Notes: a model not told the origin generated them from the letters alone. A stretch of DNA of 64,000 nt from Rudanella lutea DSM 19387 (GCF_000383955.1 NZ_KB913013.1:5875844-5939843); one strand, 5' to 3'. Counted from the first letter of the stretch, positions 24,462 through 34,034 are shown. A program made the numbers and translations.

Positions 24462-25688
24462 TTACAGTGAGAGGTCTAAATACCGGTACGATTCCTGCAT
24501 GTACGACCGCGCCCGCTTCATCTCCAATACTTGTTGCAGGGGCGTCTTCTCCAACGCTTCTTCCATCAGCTTATCGCCCTTCTGCCGGTACTCTACCGAT
24601 TGCGAAGCCATGTCCATAGCCGCTTTTTGTAAAGAAGCCCGTTCGCCCGTAGTCAGGTGCAGGCCACGCGGGGCGTTTGCATCGGCGAAATAACCCATGT
24701 CGGGTGTTGGCGATGCGCCCAGGTTTACAGTAGCAAAAGGGCCTTCGAGTCCCGACAGAAAGCTTTGTGCTTCGCTGTTGATTTCGTTGACCATCTGTTG
24801 AAACTGTCCCTTTAGCTCTTCGGAAAGTTGGTTAAGCAAGTTGGCAGGGCTACCCATCGACAATAGGTCGAGGCCCATGCCCAAATTGGTCGGATCGCTT
24901 AACAGTTGATCAATGCTCGTACCCGACATGCGTTGTAGCACATTACGCTGCATACGTCGGGCGAGATCGAGGGCTACGCCATTGCGCTCATCGTTTAGGG
25001 CGTTGTTCAGCGTCACCGACTGTGCGTAGAGTTCGTCAGACAGTTTGTAGTACAGCAGCGATTGCACGATTTTCTTTTTCTGGGCTGCCGTTTGAAACTG
25101 CAACAGGTGTTGCGCTTCTTCGCCCCGTGCCGCGCCGAGATCGGTCAGGTTGGCGGGTTGACGCACATCCAGCCCCGACCGACCAAAGAACATATCGTAA
25201 ATCTGCCCCCCATTGTCTGCCGCCAGCGGGTAATTACGGGCCGCGCCATCGGCAATCTGCCGTTCCAACTGTCGCAGGAACTGAGCGGGTACGTGGCCAC
25301 TCAGGTATTGGTTTACTTCCTGCTGAATCTGATTGAACACAACCAGATCGTTGAACCGAATCGTACCATCAGCCGAGCGAATGGCTCTTAGTTCGCCGGT
25401 CGAGCGCATCAGTTCTTCGATGCTCCGGGCAATTTCCAGTTGCGCCTGGGTGTAGAGTTCCGTCGCCTGACCACTCTCTTCAATTCGGGCCAGCTTCGCC
25501 AACTCCTTTTTATTCTTGTCGAGGATTTTTTTCAACTCGATCAGCCGTGCTTTGCCGTATTTGTCTCCGCTTTTAAGTCCCAGCAAGGACAACGCAGCAT
25601 CGACCAGCAGAGCTTCTACCTGACTACTACCGGGAGTTGGCACAATGACTAAACCGGCCAACAGGCATAAAATGAGTGTCTTTTTCAT
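24462..25688 (-). CDS. exported coiled-coil conjugation protein (TrbJ/VirB5-like)
   Basis: 408 residues. The signal peptide MKKTLILCLLAGLVIVPTPGSS probably ends near SSQ. The mature protein is almost wholly helical and rich in Gln, Glu and Leu (LIELKKILDKNKKELAKLAR, then AQLEIARSIEELMRSTGELR), in the style of TrbJ/VirB5 minor pilus or periplasmic components. Its start overlaps the traM stop by 4 bases (ATGA). The functional assignment rests on operon position and fold type, not on a specific motif. Confidence 0.6.
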   Translation of the reverse strand: MKKTLILCLLAGLVIVPTPGSSQVEALLVDAALSLLGLKSGDKYGKARLIELKKILDKNKKELAKLARIEESGQATELYTQAQLEIARSIEELMRSTGELRAIRSADGTIRFNDLVVFNQIQQEVNQYLSGHVPAQFLRQLERQIADGAARNYPLAADNGGQIYDMFFGRSGLDVRQPANLTDLGAARGEEAQHLLQFQTAAQKKKIVQSLLYYKLSDELYAQSVTLNNALNDERNGVALDLARRMQRNVLQRMSGTSIDQLLSDPTNLGMGLDLLSMGSPANLLNQLSEELKGQFQQMVNEINSEAQSFLSGLEGPFATVNLGASPTPDMGYFADANAPRGLHLTTGERASLQKAAMDMASQSVEYRQKGDKLMEEALEKTPLQQVLEMKRARSYMQESYRYLDLSL

Positions 25689-27013
25689 TTATGAGGTACG
25701 AAAAATACTTTGAAACCATCCTGTAAATTCAGCTTCTGCCGCACCTCCCGACGTCGGCCTGTTGTGGCGGCATTGGCCAGCCCAGCCCCCAGCGAGGCTA
25801 TCGCGTTACCGGCAATGGCCGACCGGGTCGCCTGATTAATGCCGTACCCCGCCGACCATGCGGCCTGGGTTGCGGCCTGACTGATCGCGCTGCCCGACGC
25901 CTGATCGACCTGTTGTTTAGCGGGTTTGTCGGATTGCAGGGCCAGCCCTTCGTTCATGTCCATGTCGAGGGTTCGCAGACGCACCGGTACGGCTTCGCCC
26001 GTTGGGAGCCGGAGGGTTGTGATGTTGAATACAGCCCGGTTTCCGCCCACCTGTGCAAAGCCGACCAGAATCGATCCTTTCGGCGCGAATCGGTCTTTGA
26101 TCTTGGCGTCGGCCAGGGTACGGAACATGACCCGCGTTCCGTTCATGATGGTCTGATCGCCACTCACCACGCCCGGTATTGGCTCATTCTCCTCGACCGG
26201 ACTGCGTTCAGTCTCCAGCGAAGCCAGTGATGGAGGAGGTAACGTCCGAGCATCGGCATATGCGTTGCTGTTCTGCCCTTCGGCCTTTACGGTGTTGAAG
26301 CCAGCCCGGAGCAGCACGTCGTCACGGTTAGGGTTGGCATGATATGGGTCGCCGTAGGTTGAGCTGCGGCCACTGTATGTTGAGCCGGAACCATACGATT
26401 CGGATTGATACCGCCGTGGTTGCGAAGCCGAGCCACCCGCCAACGCCGGGGAACGGTACGTCGTGCGTTGCGAACTCAGTTGCCTTGACCGGGCTATTTC
26501 GTTCTGAACGCCCGGATTCAGGCGGGACGTACCCAGCCGGGCCGAGTCCTTTGCTGCATTGAGCCGGTTGGCTTCCTGCCGCTTGAGGGTCAGACCGTAG
26601 ATGCTGTTGACGTTGCCGTAATCCATCGTCCGCATCTGTTCCTCATCGGCGTAGTCGGTTGGCTGCTGCTTGCGGTTGCTTTCCCGTTCGGCTACGTCGA
26701 TGGGTTCGGCGGGGACAGGAGCACGGAAAGCATTGTTTGCAAAACTCATTTTCCAAAGAAACCAGCCGATACCAAGCATGGCCAGCAGGCCGAGACTCAG
26801 CACGATCAGAGTACGTTTTCGTTTGGCTGACGCTTCAGTATTGCCCGGCTGGGATCGGTTATCCTCTTCGGCCAGCTCGTCGTCCTCGTCTTCTTCGTCC
26901 TGAAACTCCTCTTCGGTCAACTCGTCGGATGGTGAATCGTCTGTGGAGGGTGTCGCTCCGGGTTTACCGAAGACATTGTCGTCGAGGTGGGCATCTTTAT
27001 CGTTTCGGTTCAT
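25685..27013 (-). CDS. traM: conjugative transposon protein TraM (VirB10-like)
   Basis: 442 residues. An acidic cytoplasmic N-terminus (EEEFQDEEDEDDELAEEDNR), one transmembrane helix (TLIVLSLGLLAMLGIGWFLW, ~70-88), a long low-complexity Ser/Tyr/Arg linker, then the C-terminal TraM domain: IPGVVSGDQTIMNGTRVMFR, APKGSILVGFAQVGGNRAVF and VPVRLRTLDMDMNEGLAL. TraM spans the envelope as the scaffold of the Bacteroidetes-type T4SS. It overlaps traN by 17 bases. In CTnDOT-like elements traM precedes traN, but here traN is first. Confidence 0.85.
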   Translation of the reverse strand: MNRNDKDAHLDDNVFGKPGATPSTDDSPSDELTEEEFQDEEDEDDELAEEDNRSQPGNTEASAKRKRTLIVLSLGLLAMLGIGWFLWKMSFANNAFRAPVPAEPIDVAERESNRKQQPTDYADEEQMRTMDYGNVNSIYGLTLKRQEANRLNAAKDSARLGTSRLNPGVQNEIARSRQLSSQRTTYRSPALAGGSASQPRRYQSESYGSGSTYSGRSSTYGDPYHANPNRDDVLLRAGFNTVKAEGQNSNAYADARTLPPPSLASLETERSPVEENEPIPGVVSGDQTIMNGTRVMFRTLADAKIKDRFAPKGSILVGFAQVGGNRAVFNITTLRLPTGEAVPVRLRTLDMDMNEGLALQSDKPAKQQVDQASGSAISQAATQAAWSAGYGINQATRSAIAGNAIASLGAGLANAATTGRRREVRQKLNLQDGFKVFFVPHK

Positions 27014-28031
27014 GGCGCAGGAAGGAAATCAGTGATTGGGTTTCAAAAAAGCGACCTTTCAGCAGGGGTTTTCGGGGCCGGGCGTAGAGCACTTCGCGCA
27101 TCGGCAGCGTCATGGTTACGTTGCGGGTGCCGGTCTTCTCGCGTAGGTTGATGACGAAGCTGCTGCGGCTTTGTGGAGCAAACTGAGGCAGGGCAAACCG
27201 AAGACTGACAGTCTGACCCGCTTCTATCCGTTCTGGTGCCGTTTCGGCAAGTGGTTCCATTGGGTACGTTTCCCCGTCCAGATAAGCCCCTTTGCGCTTT
27301 TTGGCCTGGTGCTGATACCAGAAACTAACCTGATCGAGCAGAAACGGCATAGCCGTTTTGTTGCCGACCGTCAGTTGCAGGTACGTATTGGTTGTGTCGT
27401 GTACGAGGTGGGTCAGGCGCACCGAAATCCCGCTGTTTCGCTCAGTAGCGTGGTGCGTGGCCGGGCCACTCAGCAACGAATCCATACGAATCTGTAGCAG
27501 CGATTTAGCCGCCCGAACTACGTCCTTCGTCGTCGTTGGTCGTTCTTCCTCTATACTCCGTACACCGGCCAGCGGATTGAGCGAAGCCAGCAGCGGACCA
27601 GCATAAGCCGCCGTCGTTGTAGAGGCAACGGGAGCTGAAAGAACCCCGCGCCCGGCAGCAACCGCCGTTTCAGTGTTTGGCAGACGGTCGGCCGGTTTAC
27701 CGACCGGGTTGAGGAGTTTGCTCACCTCGACAAAGGCCGGTGGAGTTTTACCCGAAACAGCTAAGTAGCCGAGGTACGTCGCGTTGTCGGTACGGACGAA
27801 AATAGGCGTCTTGCGGGCCGTTGTTAGTCGGGGGCGCACAAAAACGATGTTGCCCGATTCGATCTTGATCAGATACTCCGGGCTGATGTCCACCAGCGAC
27901 ACTTTACCTGGGAAAATCAGGTACGTGGTCGTGAGCCGATTGACCCGGATTGTATCGGGCAGATACGTCTGTGCATGACCGAGCCGAGATAGACCGAGGG
28001 CCAGCAGAAGTGGGATAAAGAGCTTTTTCAT
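26997..28031 (-). CDS. traN: conjugative transposon protein TraN (VirB9-like)
   Basis: 344 residues from ATG 28031 (MKKLFIPLLLALGLSRLGHAQ, a signal peptide); the frame extends to 28124 without a better start. The N-terminal domain shows the TraN/DUF4138 pattern: RLTTTYLIFPGKVSLVDIS, an IVFVRPRL strand and TPIFVRTDNATYLGYLAV. The C-terminal half has a second beta domain (ISVRLTHLVHDTTNTYLQL, then YARPRKPLL). It is the outer-envelope ring component of the mating channel. Spacing to traK is 52 bases, the largest gap in this operon. Confidence 0.82.
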   Translation of the reverse strand: MKKLFIPLLLALGLSRLGHAQTYLPDTIRVNRLTTTYLIFPGKVSLVDISPEYLIKIESGNIVFVRPRLTTARKTPIFVRTDNATYLGYLAVSGKTPPAFVEVSKLLNPVGKPADRLPNTETAVAAGRGVLSAPVASTTTAAYAGPLLASLNPLAGVRSIEEERPTTTKDVVRAAKSLLQIRMDSLLSGPATHHATERNSGISVRLTHLVHDTTNTYLQLTVGNKTAMPFLLDQVSFWYQHQAKKRKGAYLDGETYPMEPLAETAPERIEAGQTVSLRFALPQFAPQSRSSFVINLREKTGTRNVTMTLPMREVLYARPRKPLLKGRFFETQSLISFLRHEPKR

Positions 28032-28083
28032 GGAAATCCGCCAGTGCGGTTGATTTGTTGTTTTTGGAAATAGAGCCGATGAC

Positions 28084-28716
28084 TTATCGGGTTGCCACAG
28101 GCCGGGAGCCATCAGGCAAGGCACGTCGGTACTCGATGAAGCTGAACCCGTCGATCAGCAGCCCGTAGGGATTAATGTCCGAGCGGATTTGGCGGGAGAG
28201 CGTAAAACGGGCAGCTACCGGCTGTACGGCAATCTGGTTGTCATACACCACCTCCTGCGCTCCCCACACGACACCCTGATACGGCTCGACACTCATATCG
28301 ACTGTTACCGAGTCGCAGGTCCAGTTTGTGTGCGAGTTGTAGCGGTGATAGTTTTCCAGTACCTTACCCCGCTTGAAGGTCTCGTAGATGGCTCGGCCGT
28401 CGTTGTGGTCGATCAGCTTCATGCCGTGGTTGACCCGTTCGCGGAACGTACTGGCATCGTGCTGAAACATCAGATCCATAAACGAGCGAACCAGGTTCCG
28501 GGCTTCATACTGTGTAGGTTGTACGCGCCCGGCCGCAAGGGCCGAGGTTGTACCGTTGTCAGTGGCCACATACACCCGTTCGGCGTTCTGGCTGCTTTCG
28601 CTCACGTAGGCGTACAGCCAGGCGATATTGCTCAGGGCCAAAGCTATCACCAGACTCAGGCAGATGGTTTTGAGCGATTTGATTAACGTACTGACGTTAT
28701 TGGCTTGTTGAATCAT
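28084..28716 (-). CDS. traK: conjugative transposon protein TraK (VirB8-like)
   Basis: 210 residues. A short cytoplasmic N-terminus (MIQQANNVSTLIKSLKTICL), a single transmembrane helix (LSLVIALALSNIAWLYAYV, ~21-39), then a periplasmic domain with the TraK-type YEARNLVRSFMDLMFQHDAS, WTCDSVTVDMS and a final YRRALPDGSRPV. Length and order match the Bacteroides TraK family, which is the VirB8-type assembly factor of the channel. Three bases after traJ. Confidence 0.87.
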   Translation of the reverse strand: MIQQANNVSTLIKSLKTICLSLVIALALSNIAWLYAYVSESSQNAERVYVATDNGTTSALAAGRVQPTQYEARNLVRSFMDLMFQHDASTFRERVNHGMKLIDHNDGRAIYETFKRGKVLENYHRYNSHTNWTCDSVTVDMSVEPYQGVVWGAQEVVYDNQIAVQPVAARFTLSRQIRSDINPYGLLIDGFSFIEYRRALPDGSRPVATR

Positions 28717-28719
28717 GGT

Positions 28720-29874
28720 TTATACGATGTCGTAGTCGTCGTAGCGGTCGTCGTCGGCCCGGCGTTGCCCTTCGGCCAGTGAGAGCGCGTCGTAATTTGG
28801 TTGTGGCTCCGGTTGACGGCCCATGCGTGCTTCGTAGCTTTCTTCGCGTTCGGCCCGCGACGTACTCGTGCTGTTATCTTTCGTGGCTTTACTCGTCGTG
28901 TCGGTCGTGGTGTTACTGCCCGACCGGGAACGGCTGCTACCGCCCGAACTGCTGCGGCTCATCGACTGCGTGGTACGGGCTGCTTCGCCCGGTAAGTTGG
29001 CCCCTTTGTTAGCCGCCCAGCTTGCCAGACCTCCCGCCGAGGTGATGCCCCCGATAAAGGCGTTGGTCAGGAAGGGAGTAGCCAGGTACGCGCCCATGAC
29101 GCAGTAATGCACGACAACGAGGTTGAAAATGGCTCCGAAACGCTCTTCCAGCGTGGCGTTGTTCATCATGTTGTCGATGTGGGTATCGACCAGATTGTCC
29201 ACGTAGAAATTCACCATATTGTCGAGAACACCGATGGTCATGGCCCAGAATTTGGCGTGTAGCAGATTTCGGAACCAATAGGCCATTGCGCCCTGAAAAC
29301 CCGGAATCATCGAGATCAGAATGGCAATCGGGCCGGTAATGCCCAGAAACACGACGACAAGCACCTGCATCTTGGCCACGAAGGCCCGCACCAGCAGCGT
29401 CAGCCCCTCGGCTACCAGCCTGACCAGTTTCAGGATAATCATCTCAACCGCGTTGTTCATCATGCCCAGCACGATTTCGAGGTCTTTCTTCATCTGGTCA
29501 GTGTCCCAACTCAGGTCGAAGTCTTTCCAGAGGTTGGCATTAGCGGTCGTGAAGGCACCATCCACTTTGGCGGTCATCGCCTTTAGCGACGCTAGTACTT
29601 CCTGCGGGTCTTTCGGGGAAAATAACCCCGCTACGTAGTCGATCATACCCCCGGCAATCCAGAGCAGATCGCTGTAGAGTGTTAGAACAATAGTCAGAAT
29701 AATGGCCCGCACGACGGGCGTGTAGTCGGTCGTTAAATCTGACGAGACAAGGAATGTTCGACCCACTGCCCAGATGAAATTTATCACCATAAGCGCAGCA
29801 GCCAGCCCCAGTACCTTCGTGCGGATCAGATCGCCATTGTTGGCCATCAAAAAGCCAAACGAGGTTTCATTCAT
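28720..29874 (-). CDS. traJ: conjugative transposon protein TraJ (VirB6-like)
   Basis: 384 residues, polytopic: hydrophobic segments include LGLAAALMVINFIWAVG, AIILTIVLTLYSDLLWIAGG, LVVVFLGITGPIAILISMIPG and LVVVHYCVMGAYLATPFL. The region around GFQGAMAYWFRNLLHAKFWAM is typical of the TraJ family. The C-terminal ~90 residues are a Ser/Thr/Arg-rich disordered tail. It forms the inner-membrane part of the T4SS. It follows traG by 13 bases. Confidence 0.87.
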   Translation of the reverse strand: MNETSFGFLMANNGDLIRTKVLGLAAALMVINFIWAVGRTFLVSSDLTTDYTPVVRAIILTIVLTLYSDLLWIAGGMIDYVAGLFSPKDPQEVLASLKAMTAKVDGAFTTANANLWKDFDLSWDTDQMKKDLEIVLGMMNNAVEMIILKLVRLVAEGLTLLVRAFVAKMQVLVVVFLGITGPIAILISMIPGFQGAMAYWFRNLLHAKFWAMTIGVLDNMVNFYVDNLVDTHIDNMMNNATLEERFGAIFNLVVVHYCVMGAYLATPFLTNAFIGGITSAGGLASWAANKGANLPGEAARTTQSMSRSSSGGSSRSRSGSNTTTDTTSKATKDNSTSTSRAEREESYEARMGRQPEPQPNYDALSLAEGQRRADDDRYDDYDIV

Positions 29875-29887
29875 ACAATACGGTTGG

Positions 29888-32344
29888 TTAAATCAGACCC
29901 TCTGCTTTGTCTTCATTGAATTGCCGCACCGCAAAGGCGATGTTGCCGCCATAGGACTTTGTCAGATCGCGCAGGTGTTCCCGCTCGGCGGGCTTCGACG
30001 TGAGCAGTGGATAAATGTTCGGAGCCGCTTCGAGCCGGAAGATTTTACCGTATTCGCCCTGCCGGATAAAGATTTCGCGCCAGCTTTTTGCCACCCGAAT
30101 CGAGCGCATTTTGTCCAGCTCGTGTTTGGTGAAACCCAGCACGGCGGCCACACGGTCAAGCTGCTTCGTGTCCTGATGGTTCAGGATGATTTTGGTATCG
30201 GCATTGGCCACGATCACTGGCCCAACTGCCGAATCTTCAATCTCTTTTACCCCCTGTGTGATGATGCACATCGAGCCGTTATTCTTCCGAATCGTCCGGT
30301 ACATCATCTCGACAAAATCACCCATCCCCTCCGACAGCATCGACCAGGCTTCATCCATGTAGAGGTATTTCACATCTTTCGGATAACGCCGGATCACGTC
30401 GAGCGAGAGTTCGGTAATCAGCATCGTGACGACCGCTTTCAGTAGCTCGTTGTCCTTAATACGCGCCATGTCGAAGCAGACAAGCGGAAACGCGCTGATG
30501 TCTTCGTTATCCGTCGCGTCCAGTACGTCGCGGTAGTGGCCCACCACGAAGGGTTCCAGACAGGTAAAGAACTCGGCGAAATCGAACGCCTTGTTCCAGC
30601 GGGTCAGTTCTTCCGTGCCTTCGTTGTCTTTCAGGTACTGGTACAGAAAGTCGTATAATCCAACCAGACTCGGCACCGGTGTCGGTGGGTTGTCGGCATC
30701 ACGATCAATCTGAGCGTTATACCATTGGTAGTACATCGGAATCAGGCGTACCAGTACCGACCGTTCCGCCTGACGCACGGGGCGTTTGTAGCCCTTCCAG
30801 ATGATCGCCAATAAGGTCGAGAGAAAGTTGATCTTGTCGCCATCGGGTACGTAGTGGCCGACACCGTCGCGCTGAATGCCAAACGGATTGAACTTGATGG
30901 GTTGCTGCGGATCGTACTGATAGTAACGGCCACTCAGCGCGGTCATCAGCGACAGGTACGTTCCGCCCACGTCGATGATGATTTGCCGACGTCCCGTCTC
31001 GTACCGTTGTAGCATGAAATAGCCCATCGTGAACGACTTACCCGACCCGGTTGGCCCCACCACGACGCTGTTCTGGTTGTTCAGGTCGGTGTTGAACAGG
31101 TTCACCAACACCGGATTACCGTAGCGGTCGGCCAGCAGTTCACCCTGATTGGCCGTGCGGTAGTTCGTCGCACAGTTGAGGTAACAGGCCGCATTATCCC
31201 CCGACATCAACAGCCAGCGGTAGTTCTGGTAGCCATTGCCCGGAGCCAGCGCGAAGAACAGGTTTGTCGTGTCCATTGTCTCGACGAACACGTCGGCCCC
31301 GCCCATCGTCCGAAAAGCGGCAATACCTCGCTGAATCAGTCCTTCTCGCGCTTTGTCGTCTACATGCCAGACCAGCAGGGATAGGTTTACGCTCATCAGG
31401 CTCTTATTATCGGTTCGCAGCCCGTCGATGTAATCTTCGAGTTCAAGCATTTTGATCTTGTTCTCGTGGGTCATCAGGAAGTCTAAGTTGCGGTTGACTT
31501 TCTGTTCGAACTCCAGCTCGCCGATCACCTTTTCGGTATCTTCGATCAGGAAACTCGTTACCAGTACGTGCGGCACCTGAAGGTCTAACGCCAGGGTGCT
31601 TACAAACGGCCCCTCAACTCCGGTGCGGCCGGGCCCGGTGTTATAAATCACCGAGGGTTGCCCAATCATGGTGAGGATGTTTGCCTTTTTCTCACCAATG
31701 CCCACGAACGATACGTCAGGCTGAACCTGCCGGTTCAGGGCTGAGGGAGTACGTCCGAAATCGAGGTTGAAGTACTGGAAGTAAAGCCCTTCCAGTTCGT
31801 CGGCCGTCAGCCGTGTGAGCGTCAGTCTTCCCAGCGAAATACTTTGCGTGAACTCGTCTGCTGCCCGTTCGGCCCGCTCGACCAGCCGCTCGATGTCGGC
31901 GAACGGATCTTTCAGATTGGGCAAGCCCAGCTTAGCCCAAAGTGTATTGGCCGCGTTGGTACGGGGCTGCTTTTCTGGGCCAAACGACAGAAACAGATAA
32001 GCCGCATGGTGCAGTACGGGACGCTCCTGCATGTGCCGATGCTGTTGTTGGGTGAACGGCGCGTCAGTACGTTCCTTAACTCCCTTTGGTGTGCGGTGCC
32101 GTTCGGTGTAATATGTATCGAATCGTTGAATGACCGTACCCACTGGCAAGGTGCGCGTGGACCGGTAAAAAGCGGCCCCCAGCGCGTCAAACTCACTCCC
32201 TGTAATACTTTCCGTCTCGACGCCCTCGAACCGGTAACCCACCGCCACCCGGCCATCTTTCAGAATCGCCACGGGTCGTCCATCGGTTGTTTGCTCGATG
32301 CTAAAGACGGGGAATACTGCGTCGTAGTTTACCGACTTTGCCAC
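29888..32344 (-). CDS. traG: conjugation system ATPase TraG (VirB4 family)
   Basis: 818 residues. The N-terminal half is the TraG_N domain (AVFPVFSIEQTTDGRPVAIL; later IEDTEKVIGELEFEQKVNRN). The ATPase half has Walker A VVVGPTGSGKSFT near 435, a conserved IIIDVGGTYLSL, Walker B KYLYMDEAWSML near 665 and the sensor-like SMCIITQGVKEIEDS. It powers assembly of and transport through the mating apparatus. The start overlaps the 3' end of traF by 44 bases. Intact. Confidence 0.94.
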   Translation of the reverse strand: MAKSVNYDAVFPVFSIEQTTDGRPVAILKDGRVAVGYRFEGVETESITGSEFDALGAAFYRSTRTLPVGTVIQRFDTYYTERHRTPKGVKERTDAPFTQQQHRHMQERPVLHHAAYLFLSFGPEKQPRTNAANTLWAKLGLPNLKDPFADIERLVERAERAADEFTQSISLGRLTLTRLTADELEGLYFQYFNLDFGRTPSALNRQVQPDVSFVGIGEKKANILTMIGQPSVIYNTGPGRTGVEGPFVSTLALDLQVPHVLVTSFLIEDTEKVIGELEFEQKVNRNLDFLMTHENKIKMLELEDYIDGLRTDNKSLMSVNLSLLVWHVDDKAREGLIQRGIAAFRTMGGADVFVETMDTTNLFFALAPGNGYQNYRWLLMSGDNAACYLNCATNYRTANQGELLADRYGNPVLVNLFNTDLNNQNSVVVGPTGSGKSFTMGYFMLQRYETGRRQIIIDVGGTYLSLMTALSGRYYQYDPQQPIKFNPFGIQRDGVGHYVPDGDKINFLSTLLAIIWKGYKRPVRQAERSVLVRLIPMYYQWYNAQIDRDADNPPTPVPSLVGLYDFLYQYLKDNEGTEELTRWNKAFDFAEFFTCLEPFVVGHYRDVLDATDNEDISAFPLVCFDMARIKDNELLKAVVTMLITELSLDVIRRYPKDVKYLYMDEAWSMLSEGMGDFVEMMYRTIRKNNGSMCIITQGVKEIEDSAVGPVIVANADTKIILNHQDTKQLDRVAAVLGFTKHELDKMRSIRVAKSWREIFIRQGEYGKIFRLEAAPNIYPLLTSKPAEREHLRDLTKSYGGNIAFAVRQFNEDKAEGLI

Positions 32345-32633
32345 GTAGATTGGGTTTAACGTAAATGACTTGTTTTGGCTGGAAGAAAACCCACGACAAC
32401 AGCGAGATCAGAAATGACGGATGCTTATACCGTTCGCCCCAGCGGAGCAGTAGCCAGGAGCCGACGAGCGTGGCCAGAATGACCACGTACACGGGGCGGG
32501 GAATTGGGAGTATTGTCCGGGCCAGCGACACCACGGTCACCAGGCCGATGAGCAGACAGACATACAATCCCAATTCCTGCATCCGCATCCCCAGAATCCG
32601 CGTGGGCTTTTCCAGAGATTTTTGAACCTTCAT
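32301..32633 (-). CDS. traF: conjugative transposon protein TraF (DUF4133, VirB3-like)
   Basis: 110 residues with two hydrophobic segments (LGLYVCLLIGLVTVVSLARTI and VYVVILATLVGSWLLL), preceded by the conserved RILGMRMQELG and followed by a basic tail (YVKPNLRGKVGKLRRSIPRL). Position between traE and traG is the standard order. Overlaps traG by 44 bases and sits 2 bases after traE. Confidence 0.88.
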   Translation of the reverse strand: MKVQKSLEKPTRILGMRMQELGLYVCLLIGLVTVVSLARTILPIPRPVYVVILATLVGSWLLLRWGERYKHPSFLISLLSWVFFQPKQVIYVKPNLRGKVGKLRRSIPRL

Positions 32634-32635
32634 AC

Positions 32636-32968
32636 TTAGCGCGTCATGGTGTAACCGCCCGTCGAACCGCCCGAAGCTGACTGTACATCGTTGACGATCA
32701 GGTTGAACCCAAACCAGATGACAGCCGCCAGCACCAGAAAGATCAGGTTGCGAGGCCCCGCCCCTGAGTTGGTCAGGAACGCCGATACAGTCTTAACGAC
32801 CCCAAACACCATCAGAATGCTGAAAATGACGTTACCGATGGTAACAATCGTGTTGTAATACCCGGTTAGGGTTTGCGATACCTGACCGGCCGCACCCGGT
32901 TGAGCAAACAACTCGAACGAGCTTAGGCACAGTAAGGCCATAGTGGTAAAGATTACCGACTTTTTCAT
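32636..32968 (-). CDS. traE: conjugative transposon protein TraE (DUF4134, VirB2-like pilin)
   Basis: 110 residues. Signal peptide (MKKSVIFTTMALLCLSSFEL, cleaved near FAQ), then GAAGQVSQTLTGYYNTIVTIGN and two membrane helices (VIFSILMVFGVVKTVSAFL; NLIFLVLAAVIWFGFNLIV). This is the pilin-like component that begins the Bacteroidetes tra core. A 200-base gap upstream probably holds a promoter for the traE-onward transcript. Confidence 0.88.
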   Translation of the reverse strand: MKKSVIFTTMALLCLSSFELFAQPGAAGQVSQTLTGYYNTIVTIGNVIFSILMVFGVVKTVSAFLTNSGAGPRNLIFLVLAAVIWFGFNLIVNDVQSASGGSTGGYTMTR

Positions 32969-33174
32969 AAGTCATGTACCCGCAATAGCAGGCTTTCTTA
33001 GGTTATATAATTGGTTGATTGTTGCGCGGTAAATGCCCAGAGAAAGGGCAATAGTTTCCCTGACGTACAGGTATATACGTCTCATGGACTCTTCTAAAAT
33101 GAAGCTTTAAACCAGACTTGGTCGGAAGGTCGTTCAGTTAAAGCAATTGAGCGAAGTGAGAAGTACGATCTTTT

Positions 33175-33606
33175 TCATAGTTGACTATTACGGTTGTATA
33201 TCTCTTTGAACTGATCGGCAGCGTCTTGTAGCGAGGAAAACCGTGACTTCTTCTTTGGTTTGGTATCCACCTGCTGACTCAGTGACAGGGCTGCGCCCAG
33301 GTCTTCGCCAAAACCATCTTCAGCCGGTTCGTATTGCCTGGTATCCGAGGAAGACAAAGCTGCTGTCTCTGTTTTTGGCTTTCGGGCGGTAGTTGCATCC
33401 GATGCGTTGGCCAACTTCTGCTTCCGTAGGGAAACCTGGCGTTTTTGTTCAGCTAATAATCCTGAACGATTTACACGGAGCGGCACCTTTGCCTCTTTTC
33501 TGGTTAGTCGCTTATTACTACTATGTCGATAAAATAACAATAGTAAAAAGGCCAAAAAAAAGATTGCACCCAGCAATGCTACCTCTGAAGTCGTGTTCAG
33601 TGTCAT
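33175..33606 (-). CDS. single-span membrane protein, TraD-position conjugation gene
   Basis: 143 residues from ATG 33606 (MTLNTTSEVALLGAIFFLA); an upstream in-frame start at 33648 is less likely because 33606 puts the membrane helix at the N-terminus. One transmembrane helix (LLGAIFFLAFLLLLFYRH), then a basic, disordered cytoplasmic region ending in FSSLQDAADQFKEIYNR. It lies between the traB-like gene and traE, the position of traC/traD in related elements, but I do not recognise the family. Confidence 0.55.
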   Translation of the reverse strand: MTLNTTSEVALLGAIFFLAFLLLLFYRHSSNKRLTRKEAKVPLRVNRSGLLAEQKRQVSLRKQKLANASDATTARKPKTETAALSSSDTRQYEPAEDGFGEDLGAALSLSQQVDTKPKKKSRFSSLQDAADQFKEIYNRNSQL

Positions 33607-33670
33607 TCTGAGTGCAAATCTAAAAACTGAAACTGAAAAAAGTAACAACTATAGAGACGTTTTTCGGCTT

Positions 33671-34030
33671 TTATTTTTTCATCATTTCCATCATTGCCTT
33701 TATGCGAGGATCGTTAGCGATAGCTTCACTGGCTAACTCTCTGATTTCGATATTGTAAAAGTTGGAAGCCATCTTCAGGTACGGATGAATTGACCGACGA
33801 ACAGCAAGCTGCACAAAATCGTCGTGTTGTGTCCGTTTGCCTTTCGGTTCCGGCTCACTCACCGGATTTACAGGTGGTGTAACAATTGCTTCAACCTGAA
33901 CGGCAGGAGCAGCAGGAGCCGCTAGCTCCTGATCGGGCAGTTGAGCGGGCGCGTGAAGGGCCTCCTGCACAGCTTTTTTAGCATCTGCGTCCTGTAGCAA
34001 CGTAGAGAAAGGGCGTTTATTTTTTGCCAT
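33671..34030 (-). CDS. TraB-position small DNA-binding-like protein
   Basis: 119 residues from ATG 34030 (MAKNKRPFSTLL); a longer frame to 34375 lies inside the ParA gene and is a shadow. A Pro/Ala-rich middle (APAAPAVQVEAIVTPPVNP) precedes a C-terminal helical part (RRSIHPYLKMASNFYNIEIRE onward, ending KAMMEMMKK) that may form a ribbon-helix-helix-like or similar DNA-binding unit. It follows the ParA gene by 4 bases, as traB follows traA in Bacteroides conjugative transposons. Confidence 0.6.
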   Translation of the reverse strand: MAKNKRPFSTLLQDADAKKAVQEALHAPAQLPDQELAAPAAPAVQVEAIVTPPVNPVSEPEPKGKRTQHDDFVQLAVRRSIHPYLKMASNFYNIEIRELASEAIANDPRIKAMMEMMKK

Positions 34031-34034
34031 AACG

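Noticed and set aside
24248-24693. Overlapping plus-strand frames of about 125 residues
   Set aside because: Antisense to the tra operon, Arg/Ser/Cys-rich in the way typical of shadow frames of GC-rich genes.
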